Source of the DNA: DATLGB01 sp963726825 | Lineage (GTDB): Bacteria; Actinomycetota; Thermoleophilia; Solirubrobacterales; Solirubrobacteraceae | NCBI GenBank assembly: GCA_963726825.1 | Contig: CAVSDT010000001.1 | Coordinates: 1,439,972-1,503,971, forward strand | Length of the DNA stretch: 64,000 nucleotides | Direction of reading: 5' to 3' | Shown: positions 44,762-53,555 of the stretch, one piece after another | How the letters are laid out: every line of letters begins with the position of its first letter | Position numbering within the stretch: the first letter of the stretch is position 1 | Notes under the pieces: model-generated | What the model saw: only the letters and a program-made list of their open reading frames with translations | What the model was told of the DNA's origin: nothing | Databases searched by the model: none | Position numbers and translations under genes: made by a program

Positions 44762-45055
44762 ATGACCACCGTCGAAGCGCCGACCGAAGAGCTGGAGCTG
44801 GCCCGTGTCCTGCACGCGCTCAGCGATCCCGTGCGCCTCGACGTCGTGCGCCAGCTCGACGGCGGCGGCGAGTGCCGCTGCGGCACCTTCGCCGCGCCCG
44901 TGGGGAAGTCCACGCTGTCGCATCACCTCAAGGTGCTGCGCGAGGCCGGGCTCACCGGCACCCGTCAGGTCGGGACGAGTCGCATCGTGTCCCTGCGCCG
45001 GGAGGCCGTCGACGCGCGCTTCCCCGGGCTGCTTGACGCCGTGCTCTCGGCCTAG
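44762..45055 (+). CDS. ArsR-family helix-turn-helix regulator
   Basis: This 97-residue winged-helix repressor has ELARVLHALSDPVRLDVVRQ, then ECRCGTF where metal sensors have ELCVCDL, and STLSHHLKVLREAGLTGTRQ as the recognition helix. A CxC pair survives, so metal or redox sensing is possible, but many relatives with this form respond to other signals. ATG 44762 is six bases after TACATT; an upstream TTG would add six residues. Confidence 0.87.
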   Translation: MTTVEAPTEELELARVLHALSDPVRLDVVRQLDGGGECRCGTFAAPVGKSTLSHHLKVLREAGLTGTRQVGTSRIVSLRREAVDARFPGLLDAVLSA

Positions 45056-45114
45056 CCGTCCAGCGGCGTTCCTAAAGACTGGAGCGCGGCCACCCGCCAC
45101 GCGATAGAAGTGGC

Positions 45115-45134
45115 GTACAGGCATGGACGCCTGT
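45115..45134 (+). promoter_or_regulatory. leader hairpin before secreted-protein gene
   Basis: ACAGGC and GCCTGT pair across six bases, 25 bases before the TTG start. Just upstream CGCCAC and GTGGCG (about 45094-45114) form a second 6-bp stem. Two tandem hairpins in a short leader may control translation or mRNA stability. They match no riboswitch class I know. Confidence 0.35.
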
Positions 45135-45159
45135 CTCGCCATCTACTGAGGGACACGCC

Positions 45160-46725
45160 TTGACCAACCCCATCGCTCGGACGGCGGTCGTCGCGGCCGC
45201 CGGGGTGGGCGCCGCGTTCGCGCTGGCGCCTGCCGCAGCCGAGGCGGCGCCGAACTGGCGCTGCACCGCTTCCCCGCTCAGCGGCACGCTGCTGGGCCAG
45301 AACCTGCCGCTGCCCTCCGCCGGCGACCCCACGGGCGAGTGCGCCGGCGACGAGGCGACCCTCCCCGCCCTCGGCCTGCCCGCCCCGCTGAACGGCCTGC
45401 TGAAGGTCAACCTGCTCAACGGCACGACGGCCGCCAACGCGGACGGGGTGTTCGCGGCGGCCGGGCTGGCCAACGTCTCGGTCGGCTCGCTGCCGATCCC
45501 GCTTCCGGCGATCCCGATCCCGGACGCGCTGAAGACCATCTCGATCACCGTGCCGGCGGCGCTCCCGGGCCTGCCCGCCGTCGAGATCGCCAAGGTCGAC
45601 CTCACCCCGGCCATCCAGGCCCTGCAGACCCTGCCGTCCCGCAACCTCCTGGGCGCGCAGGCGCTGTACTCGCAGGTCACGGGGTCGTGCCAGGACGGCA
45701 AGCCCGCCGTCGTCGGCGCGTCCCGGGTGCTCGGCGCCCAGGTGCTGGGCCTCGACGTCGATCCCAACAAGGCCGTCGACACGGCGGTCAACCTCGTCGA
45801 CACGACCAACATCGCGCTCTCGACGCTCAACACCGACCTCGCGACCGTGTCGGTCCTCGGGCAGCCGGCGAGCGCGGTCATCCGCACGCAGGCGCTGCAG
45901 CTGCTCGCACCGATCCTCGCGCAGCTCCCGCCGATCCAGATCCCCGCGCAGGTCGCGCAGGTCAAGCTGACCCCCTCGAGCACCGAGGTCGTCGACGGCG
46001 TCACGGTGCAGCGGGCGCTGCGGGCGCAGATCTCGCTCGGGGGCCGGTCGATCGCCGACCTGTCGATCGGCCAGGCGGCCGTCGGCGCGGGTGCCGTCGA
46101 CTGCGCCGGCGCGGGTCCGGCCTCGGCACCGGCCTCGGCTCCGGCCGCGGCGCTGGAGTGCACCAGGCGCAAGCTCACGCTCATCGACGTCGTCCCCAAG
46201 GGCCGCCGGGTGCGGCTCTACGGCGCGGCCGACAAGTCCCTGGCGGGCAAGACGGTCCGGATCCGCTTCCAGGCCACGGGCAAGGACGTCGCGAAGACCA
46301 GGATCGGCAAGGACGGCGGCTTCACCACCACCGCCCCGATGCCGGCCCGCCGGATCCGCAACACCAACCGCGCGCGCTACGTCGCCCGCGCGGGTGGCGA
46401 GAAGTCGCTCAACCTCAAGCTCGCCCGCCGCATGGTGGTCGAGTCCGTCCGCTCCAAGGGCGGCAAGGTCACGATCAAGGGGCGGGTCGCGCGCCCGCTG
46501 TCGAGCCCGATCACCCCGATCACGCTCAAGCGGCGCGTGACCTGCAAGAAGTACGAGACGGTCAAGTCGTTCAAGCCGTCCCGGTCGGGCCGCTTCACGG
46601 TCACGACGACGTCCCCCAAGAACCAGGCGGCGACGGTCTACCGCCTCCAGACCCGGGTCCGCAGGTCCACGACGAACCCGAAGACGTACCCGACGTTCAC
46701 GCTCCCGCGGGCCGTCGACCTGTAG
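45160..46725 (+). CDS. secreted protein of unknown function, beta-rich basic C-terminus
   Basis: This 521-residue protein has a TTG start behind GAGGG and a signal peptide ending near AEAAP (about 30). The middle (about 60-310) is Leu/Pro/Val-rich with few charges (GSLPIPLPAIPIPDALKTIS; a choice-of-anchor-like, adhesin-like composition). The C-terminal 200 residues begin ECTRRKLTLIDVVPKGRRVR and form repeated basic beta domains (TVRIRFQATGKDVAKTRIGK). It is probably cell-wall associated. The opening ECTRRK is faintly like the CTSRR module of the lipase and GH3 proteins, but the rest differs. Confidence 0.65.
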   Translation: MTNPIARTAVVAAAGVGAAFALAPAAAEAAPNWRCTASPLSGTLLGQNLPLPSAGDPTGECAGDEATLPALGLPAPLNGLLKVNLLNGTTAANADGVFAAAGLANVSVGSLPIPLPAIPIPDALKTISITVPAALPGLPAVEIAKVDLTPAIQALQTLPSRNLLGAQALYSQVTGSCQDGKPAVVGASRVLGAQVLGLDVDPNKAVDTAVNLVDTTNIALSTLNTDLATVSVLGQPASAVIRTQALQLLAPILAQLPPIQIPAQVAQVKLTPSSTEVVDGVTVQRALRAQISLGGRSIADLSIGQAAVGAGAVDCAGAGPASAPASAPAAALECTRRKLTLIDVVPKGRRVRLYGAADKSLAGKTVRIRFQATGKDVAKTRIGKDGGFTTTAPMPARRIRNTNRARYVARAGGEKSLNLKLARRMVVESVRSKGGKVTIKGRVARPLSSPITPITLKRRVTCKKYETVKSFKPSRSGRFTVTTTSPKNQAATVYRLQTRVRRSTTNPKTYPTFTLPRAVDL

Positions 46726-46740
46726 GGACCGACTGTTGCG

Positions 46741-46777
46741 CACCCATGCGCCCGGGTAGGTTGCGGGCGCATGGGTG
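46741..46777. promoter_or_regulatory. 13-bp perfect inverted repeat around the GCS2 -10 and start codon
   Basis: CACCCATGCGCCC (46741-46753) and GGGCGCATGGGTG (46765-46777) are exact complements separated by 11 bases that contain TAGGTT (46757-46762). The right arm includes the ATG at 46771. A dimeric repressor here would cover the -10 and start site. Confidence 0.55.
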
Positions 46778-48252
46778 ACGACGTCGAGGCCCGGACCTTC
46801 TCCCGCGAGGACCGCCAGCGCTACCGCACGAAGGTCAAGCGGTGTCTGGACGTCTTCGCGCGGATGCTGGCGGAATCCGCGTTCGACGCCGATCACCGCT
46901 CGATCGGGCTCGAGATCGAGCTCAACCTCACCGACGCCGACGGCGCGCCCGCCATGCGCAACGCCGAGGTGCTGGCCGCGATCGCCGACCCCGACTTCCA
47001 GACGGAGCTCGGGCAGTTCAACGTCGAGATCAACATCCCGCCGCGGCTGCTGGCGCCCGACGTGCTCTCCGCGCTCGAGGACGACATCCGGCGCGACCTC
47101 AACGAGGCCGAGGTCAAGGCCGAGCCGGCCGGCGGCCACATGGTGATGGTCGGGATCCTGCCGACGCTCGGCGAGGACCACCTGCGCGCGGAGCACCTCT
47201 CCGACAACCCGCGCTACGCGCTGTTGAACGAGCAGATCTTCGCCGCTCGCGGGGAGGACCTCCACCTCGAGATCCGCGGGGCCGAGCGGCTGTCGACCAC
47301 CGCCCAGACGATCCTGCCCGAGGCCGCGTGCACCAGCGTGCAGCTGCATCAGCAGATCGACCCGTCGGCGTTCGCCGCCTACTGGAACGCGACCCAGGCG
47401 ATCGCCGGCGTGCAGGCCGCGCTGGGGGCCAACTCGCCGTTCCTGTTCGGGCGCGAGCTGTGGGCCGAGACCCGGATCGCGCTGTTCGAGCAGGCCACCG
47501 ACACGCGCCCGGAGGAGCTCAAGGCCCAGGGCGTGCGCCCGCGGGTCTGGTTCGGCGAGCGCTGGATCACGTCGATCTTCGACCTGTTCGAGGAGAACGT
47601 CCGCTACTTCCCCGCGCTGCTGCCGCTCGTCGACGAGGACTCAGACCCCGAGGCCCAGCTCGAGCGCGGCGAGGCCCCGTCCCTGGCGGAGCTGACGCTG
47701 CACAACGGCACGATCTACCGCTGGAACCGGCCGGTCTACGACACGGTCGACGGGCGCCCGCACCTGCGGATCGAGAACCGGCTGCTCCCCGCCGGGCCGA
47801 CCGTGGCCGACATCCTCGCCAACGCCGCGTTCTACTACGGCCTCGTGCGGATGCTCGCCGAGGAGGAGCGGCCCGTGTGGTCGGCGATGTCCTTCTCCGC
47901 CGCGGAGGAGAACTTCCACACCGGCGCCAGGGACGGCATCGCCGCCAGGCTCTACTGGCCGGGGGTGGGGGAGGTCTCCGCGACCGAGCTGGTCCTGCGC
48001 CGGCTGCTGCCGATCGCCCACCGTGGCCTGGAGGCCTGGGGCATCAGCGCCGCCGACCGCGACCGCTTCCTCGGCATCATCGAGCGCCGCTGCGTCGAGG
48101 GGCGCAACGGCGCGACCTGGCAGGTGCAGGCCTTCCATCGCCTCTACCGCGACCAGGGTCACGACCGCGCCGAGGCGCTGCGCCGGCTGACGCTCTCCTA
48201 CCGCGAGCAGATGCACGCCAACGTCCCCGTGCACGAGTGGGAGCTGCCCTGA
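46771..48252 (+). CDS. GCS2-family glutamate-cysteine ligase-like protein
   Basis: This 493-residue protein has the carboxylate-amine ligase GCS2 fold. SIGLEIELNLTDADGAPAMR carries metal Glu residues, GQFNVEINIPPRLL follows, and TSVQLHQQIDPSAFAAYWNA is the substrate His region. HNGTIYRWNRPVYDTVDGRP and LRIENRLLPAGPTVADILAN resemble the YbdK/EgtA side of the family. It may make gamma-glutamyl compounds. Being longer than YbdK, it may belong to a distinct actinobacterial subgroup. The start is embedded in a 13-bp inverted repeat with TAGGTT in its centre. Confidence 0.8.
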   Translation: MGDDVEARTFSREDRQRYRTKVKRCLDVFARMLAESAFDADHRSIGLEIELNLTDADGAPAMRNAEVLAAIADPDFQTELGQFNVEINIPPRLLAPDVLSALEDDIRRDLNEAEVKAEPAGGHMVMVGILPTLGEDHLRAEHLSDNPRYALLNEQIFAARGEDLHLEIRGAERLSTTAQTILPEAACTSVQLHQQIDPSAFAAYWNATQAIAGVQAALGANSPFLFGRELWAETRIALFEQATDTRPEELKAQGVRPRVWFGERWITSIFDLFEENVRYFPALLPLVDEDSDPEAQLERGEAPSLAELTLHNGTIYRWNRPVYDTVDGRPHLRIENRLLPAGPTVADILANAAFYYGLVRMLAEEERPVWSAMSFSAAEENFHTGARDGIAARLYWPGVGEVSATELVLRRLLPIAHRGLEAWGISAADRDRFLGIIERRCVEGRNGATWQVQAFHRLYRDQGHDRAEALRRLTLSYREQMHANVPVHEWELP

Positions 48253-48266
48253 GGCCCGTTCGGGCC
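48253..48266 (+). terminator. short hairpin directly after the GCS2 stop
   Basis: GGCCCG-TT-CGGGCC begins at the base after the TGA. It is a tight 6-bp stem without a U-run, so it may terminate or protect the mRNA end. Confidence 0.4.
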
Positions 48267-48336
48267 GGCGCATCGCGGTGTCCCGGCTGACCGGACCGGC
48301 GCCCGCGCGCTCCCCGGATTCCGGTACGGTCCGCCC

Positions 48337-48951
48337 GTGGACGAGCACGTTCGTCAGTTGCCGCGAGGGCGACACGGACTATCGCGTGAGGAGGTCAGGG
48401 CCTCGCAGCGTGTGCGGCTGACGGCCGCCGTCGTCGACGCCGTCGCCGAGCACGGCTACACGGGCACCACGGTCGCACACATCGTCAGGCGCGCCCGGGT
48501 CTCGCGCGAGACCTTCTACGAGCACTTCCCCTCCAAGGACGCGTGCTACCTCGCCGCGGTCGGGGTGGCGTTCGACGAGCTCCGGCACGTGATCGGCGAG
48601 GCGCTCGGGAGCTCACCGGACCCACTCGGGTCCCTCGACGCGTTCCTGCGGGCCTACCTGGAGTGGATGGCCGCCCGGCCCCAGGTGGCCCGCTGCCTGC
48701 TGCTCGAGCTGCGCGACGCCGGCCGCCCGACGCTCGCACGCGAGGACGAGGCCATGAGGACGCTCGTCGATCGGCTGATGGCGCGCATCGATCCGCGCGA
48801 CCGCTTCGCCTGCGAGATGTTCGTCGCGGCGCTGCGCCAGATGGTCGGGCTGCGGGTCGACGGCGGCGGCGCGGCGTCGCTGCCCGAGCTGCGCGAGCCG
48901 CTGCTGCGCGTCGCCCAGCGCTACGCGGCCGGCCCGCTCGTCTCGGCCTAG
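48337..48951 (+). CDS. TetR-family regulator
   Basis: This 204-residue protein has an N-terminal TetR helix-turn-helix (VDAVAEHGYTGTTVAHIVRR, VSRETFYEHFPSKDACYLAA, about 28-66). A helical ligand domain follows (FLRAYLEWMAARPQVARCLL). TACGGT is six bases before the GTG start, again giving a likely leaderless mRNA. It lies between the GCS2 and murB genes on the same strand; targets unknown. Confidence 0.87.
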   Translation: MDEHVRQLPRGRHGLSREEVRASQRVRLTAAVVDAVAEHGYTGTTVAHIVRRARVSRETFYEHFPSKDACYLAAVGVAFDELRHVIGEALGSSPDPLGSLDAFLRAYLEWMAARPQVARCLLLELRDAGRPTLAREDEAMRTLVDRLMARIDPRDRFACEMFVAALRQMVGLRVDGGGAASLPELREPLLRVAQRYAAGPLVSA

Positions 48952-48979
48952 CGGCGACCCTCGCCTACGCTCGGCCGCG

Positions 48980-49996
<1,017 letters not shown>

Positions 49997-50003
49997 CGGC
50001 GGG

Positions 50004-50726
50004 CTAGGCAGTCAGCGCGAGCCGGGCGGGCGTGTCGTCGTCGAGCGTCTCGAGCAGGGTGCCGACGACGTCCTCGAGGTGATGGAGCGACTCGGCCACG
50101 AAGAGGACGTGCTGGGGGTTCGTCGAGTCGCGGTCGGTGGTCGCCAGCGCCGCGCCGTGGAGCGGGCGCAGCTCGGCGGTGCGGAACGCGTCGAGGTCGG
50201 CGGCGGAGCTGAGCATCGCCGCCCCGCAGCAGAGGAGCATGTCGCCCTCGCGGATGACGCCGAACTCGCACGTGGACCAGTACACGCGCTCGAGGATCTG
50301 CATGGCCGCGTCGGTCTTCAGCCGCCGGGCGGCCTCCCCCATGAGCCGTTGGAGGCGGGCGAACTGCGGGGAGGCCAGCAGGATGCCGTGCCCGAGGACC
50401 GCGTGCGCGAGGTCGGGCTGCGGGGTGTGGCGCAGCTGCGACGCCTCGCGCAGCTGCAGCGGCGCGTGGAAGACGCCGTCGGCAAGGGCGGTGTAGAACT
50501 CGCGTGGCGGCAGCCGCTCGGGGGCGGGCACGAGGCGGAACCCCGCCTGGGGCCGCACCCGCGCCGTGACCTCGGCGAGCTCCGGGATCCGCGCGGTCGG
50601 AAGGCCCACCGCCTCCCACGCGTGCAGGTAGGGGGAGCACGCGAGGTGGGCATGGCGGCCGTAGAGCTCGCGGCAGATCGCGCGCCAGACCTGCTGGTCC
50701 TCGGTCGAGTAGGTCGGTTCGCGCAT
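50004..50726 (-). CDS. aromatic amino acid hydroxylase (phenylalanine 4-monooxygenase-like)
   Basis: This 240-residue non-heme iron hydroxylase has iron ligands His108 and His113 in PDLAHAVLGHGIL and Glu154 in RVYWSTCEFGVI, the standard facial triad. STEDQQVWRAICRELYGRHA at the N-terminus also fits. Bacterial relatives convert Phe to Tyr with a pterin. There is no ACT domain, as usual in bacteria. ATG 50726 follows GGTGAAGGGG. A palindrome and a divergent Lrp-type gene suggest control by amino acid level. Phe as substrate is inferred from the family. Confidence 0.85.
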   Translation of the reverse strand: MREPTYSTEDQQVWRAICRELYGRHAHLACSPYLHAWEAVGLPTARIPELAEVTARVRPQAGFRLVPAPERLPPREFYTALADGVFHAPLQLREASQLRHTPQPDLAHAVLGHGILLASPQFARLQRLMGEAARRLKTDAAMQILERVYWSTCEFGVIREGDMLLCCGAAMLSSAADLDAFRTAELRPLHGAALATTDRDSTNPQHVLFVAESLHHLEDVVGTLLETLDDDTPARLALTA

Positions 50727-50762
50727 CCCCTTCACCTTTGCCTCACAGACCGGCCCTACAAC

Positions 50763-50780
50763 CCTGAACATCTGTTCAGG
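50763..50780. promoter_or_regulatory. palindrome between hydroxylase and Lrp genes
   Basis: CCTGAACA-TC-TGTTCAGG has 8-bp perfect arms. It sits 36 bases upstream of the hydroxylase ATG and 60 bases upstream of the Lrp ATG. It is the obvious candidate operator for the divergent Lrp-family regulator. Confidence 0.65.
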
Positions 50781-50840
50781 ACAATTCTGCTACACCCGAT
50801 GCGTGTCGAACGGTCGTTCACTGGGCAATCTGCCTAGTTC

Positions 50841-51323
50841 ATGGATCGACTCGATGCTGCGATTGTCGAGACGCTGACAACGAGCCCGCGGATCGGCCTC
50901 GTCGAGGTCGCCCGACGGGTCGGCGCCGCCCGCGCGACCGTGGCGGCCCGGCTCGCGAAGCTCGTCGACCGCGGCGCGATCACCGGCTTCGGGCCCGAGA
51001 TCGACCCGGCCGAGATCGGCTTCCCCGTGCTCGCGATGGTGTTCCTCGAGATCGCCCAGGGCCGGCTCGAAGCGACGGTCGCGGCGCTCGAGGGCATCCC
51101 GTTCGTGCTGGAGGCCTTCGGCGTCACCGGTCAGCGCGACCTGCTGTGCCGCGTCGTCGCGCGCGACAACGGCCACCTGCAGGAGGTCATCAACGCCATG
51201 GTCACCCACCCCGACGTGCTGCGCAGCACCTCCCACGTCGCCATGTCCTGCCAGATCAGGCTGCGCACCCTGCCGCTCGTGCGGGTGGTGGCGGACGTTT
51301 CCCCGCCCGTCGGCGAGGGGTAA
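50841..51323 (+). CDS. Lrp/AsnC-family regulator
   Basis: This 160-residue protein has an N-terminal winged helix starting MDRLDAAIVETLTTSPRIGL (about 1-55). A RAM effector domain follows (FPVLAMVFLEIAQGRLEATV, FGVTGQRDLLCRVVARDNGH). It is divergent from the aromatic amino acid hydroxylase with a strong palindrome between, so it probably responds to Phe or Tyr and controls that gene. Confidence 0.88.
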   Translation: MDRLDAAIVETLTTSPRIGLVEVARRVGAARATVAARLAKLVDRGAITGFGPEIDPAEIGFPVLAMVFLEIAQGRLEATVAALEGIPFVLEAFGVTGQRDLLCRVVARDNGHLQEVINAMVTHPDVLRSTSHVAMSCQIRLRTLPLVRVVADVSPPVGEG

Positions 51324-51333
51324 GCCGTCGCAG

Positions 51334-52566
51334 ATGCCCCGCGAGCGCTCCAGCTCACGGATCCCCGGCATCGAAGGACTGCGTGGACTGGCCGCACTGC
51401 TGATCGTGGTGCACCACGTCCGCATCAACTCGGTGCCCCTCGACGAGCGGATCGGCTCGTCGGGCGTCGTGGACACGCTCCTCGCCGATCTGGCCCTGGG
51501 CGTGACGCTGTTCTTCGTCCTGTCGGGGTTCCTGCTCTACCGGCCCTACGTGGCCGCCGTGCTCGACGGCCGTCGCGTGCCGAGCGTGCGCCGCTACCTG
51601 CGCAGCCGGCTGACGCGCATCCTGCCCGCCTACTGGGTGATCCTGTTCGCGGGCTTCTTCGTCCTCGGCACCAACTCGCTCGGCCCGGACGACACGCTCG
51701 GCTTCCGCGACCTCGCCCAGACCTTCACCCTGACCCACCAGCTGACCCCAGGCACCGTCGGCGCCGGGCTCGGGCCGTCCTGGTCGCTGGCGGTCGAGGT
51801 CGCCTTCTACGCGCTGCTCCCGGTCTTCGGGCTGCTCGCGCTGCGCCTGGCGCGGCGTGCGCGCTCCGTGCGCGGCCGCGTGCTGGCCGTCGTCGCGCCC
51901 GCCGCGCTGCCGCTGGTGATCGGCGTCTCCGGCAAGCTCGTCGCCGAGCACGTCGTGACCACGACCGAGAGCAACCCCTTCACGGAGAACTGGCATTCGA
52001 TCATCGTGAAGTCCTTCTGGGGCCAGGCGGACCTGTTCACGTTCGGGATGCTCGTCGCGGTCCTCTACGTGCTCGTCGACACCGGCCGCGTGCGGATGCC
52101 GTCGGGGTGGCGCCCCGTCGCGGTGGCCGGCGTCCTGGGCTGCGCCTTCTACGCCTATCCCCTCGGCTGGGACGCCCTTGAGCAGGACTTCCGCAACCTC
52201 CTTGCGGCCGGCGGGTCGGCGCTCGTGCTGCTGCTCGTCCTGCTGCCGGGGCGGCGCGGCCTCGCCTTGCGGGTGCTCGACCACCCGGCCGCCGTGGCCG
52301 TCGGCACCGGCTCCTTCTCGCTGTTCCTCTGGAACGACCAGGTGATCATCTGGCTCGAGCGCCACGGCCTGACGCTGCCGGGCGTCGGCGGCTTCTTCGC
52401 CAACCTCGCGATCGCCCTGGCCGTGTGCGCGCCGCTGACCTGGGCGACCTACCGCTGGGTGGAGAAGCCGGGAATGGCGCTTGGGCGCAGCCGCCGCCCC
52501 CGCGCGACGGCCGCGCGCCCGCCTGACGCTGCGGGCCGGGCATCCGCGCAGCTGTCACCACGCTGA
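51334..52566 (+). CDS. acyltransferase 3-family membrane protein
   Basis: This 410-residue protein has about 10-11 helices. PGIEGLRGLAALLIVVHHVR, with the catalytic His of the R-x10-H type start, and LFFVLSGFLLYRPYV mark the acyltransferase-3 family. LRSRLTRILPAYWVILFAGF is also typical. It O-acylates a sugar, lipid or wall polymer at the membrane. It follows the Lrp gene by 10 bases but is probably unrelated in function. Confidence 0.87.
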   Translation: MPRERSSSRIPGIEGLRGLAALLIVVHHVRINSVPLDERIGSSGVVDTLLADLALGVTLFFVLSGFLLYRPYVAAVLDGRRVPSVRRYLRSRLTRILPAYWVILFAGFFVLGTNSLGPDDTLGFRDLAQTFTLTHQLTPGTVGAGLGPSWSLAVEVAFYALLPVFGLLALRLARRARSVRGRVLAVVAPAALPLVIGVSGKLVAEHVVTTTESNPFTENWHSIIVKSFWGQADLFTFGMLVAVLYVLVDTGRVRMPSGWRPVAVAGVLGCAFYAYPLGWDALEQDFRNLLAAGGSALVLLLVLLPGRRGLALRVLDHPAAVAVGTGSFSLFLWNDQVIIWLERHGLTLPGVGGFFANLAIALAVCAPLTWATYRWVEKPGMALGRSRRPRATAARPPDAAGRASAQLSPR

Positions 52567-52639
52567 CGCGCATCGGCGTTTCGTCCGCTCGAGCGGGGGT
52601 CGCGTGGGGTGCGCGCCCCAGCGTGTCGATGCCGGGGAC

Positions 52640-53482
52640 GTGCTCCCCACCTCCCGCCCCCTCTCGACGCTGCTCGCTGCCACGAGCCTCGTCCTCTGCG
52701 CTATCGCCCCCGCCGCCCACGCGGGCCCCTCCCACGCTGCCACCGCCACCGCGGCCAAGGCCAAGAAGCCGGCGACGTCGGCCAAGAAGGCCCGCGCGCG
52801 ACACGGCAAGGTCGATCGCCGCCTGCCGAAGCGCTGGGCGGCTCGATACCACGTCCGCAAGGCCGGGGCTGACGCTGATCACGACGGCCTGAGCAACCTC
52901 GGGGAGTACCGCGCGAAGCTGAACCCCCGGCGCCCGGACACCGACCGCGACGGACTGCGCGACGGCGACGAGCACGCCGGCCGGATCACGGCGCTGAGCC
53001 CCACGGGGGCGACCATCAAGCTCTTCGGCGGCGGCAGGCTGAAGGCGAGCTTCGACGCCGCGACGGTGTTCGTCTGCGCCGACGACGCAGACGGCACCGA
53101 CGACGGTGAGGACACCGGCGAGGCCGACGGGACCGAGGCGGCGGACGAGGCCGCGCAGGAGGCCGCCGACGAGGCGGCCGAGGCGGCCGAGGAGGCCGCA
53201 GACGAGGACGCCGGGGCCCCGCGTCTGGGCGCCGACGACGGCCTCGAGGACGTCGTCGACGCCGTCGTCGCGCCCGTGGCGGCCGGCAGCACCTCCAGGC
53301 TTCCGGGCGGGACCCGCCTGACCATCGGTGGCGACCCCAACGCCTCGCGCCTCGCCGCACACGCCGCGACTGCAGCCGCGGCGCCCTGCGCCGAGATGGC
53401 CGTCGGCGACCGCGTCTTCGAGGCCGCTACGCGCGGCTCAGGCGCCGCGAGCGTCTTCAAGCGCATCGACCTCGTCGGCTGA
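52640..53482 (+). CDS. secreted calcium-binding TSP3-repeat protein
   Basis: This 280-residue protein has a GTG start and a signal (about 1-29, ending AHAGP). A basic Lys/Ala stretch comes next, then two thrombospondin type-3 calcium loops (DADHDGLSNLGEY near 77, DTDRDGLRDGDEH near 98). A beta segment is followed by a highly acidic Glu/Ala/Asp run (about 152-200: EADGTEAADEAAQEAADEAA). Two Cys remain in the C-terminal region. Likely an extracellular or wall-linked calcium-binding protein. The start is uncertain, as in-frame GTGs occur further up. Confidence 0.7.
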   Translation: MLPTSRPLSTLLAATSLVLCAIAPAAHAGPSHAATATAAKAKKPATSAKKARARHGKVDRRLPKRWAARYHVRKAGADADHDGLSNLGEYRAKLNPRRPDTDRDGLRDGDEHAGRITALSPTGATIKLFGGGRLKASFDAATVFVCADDADGTDDGEDTGEADGTEAADEAAQEAADEAAEAAEEAADEDAGAPRLGADDGLEDVVDAVVAPVAAGSTSRLPGGTRLTIGGDPNASRLAAHAATAAAAPCAEMAVGDRVFEAATRGSGAASVFKRIDLVG

Positions 53483-53499
53483 CCCGACCCCTTAACGGG

Positions 53500-53529
53500 C
53501 TCGGGCCCCGGCGAACGCCGGGGCCCGAG
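53500..53529. terminator. strong bidirectional terminator between convergent genes
   Basis: A perfect 13-bp stem (CTCGGGCCCCGGC with GCCGGGGCCCGAG) has the 4-base loop GAAC. It separates the TSP3 gene on the plus strand from the RTX gene on the minus strand. It is symmetric enough to serve both. Confidence 0.8.
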
Positions 53530-53555
53530 AGCCGTCTGTGCCGTGTCCGGTCGGA

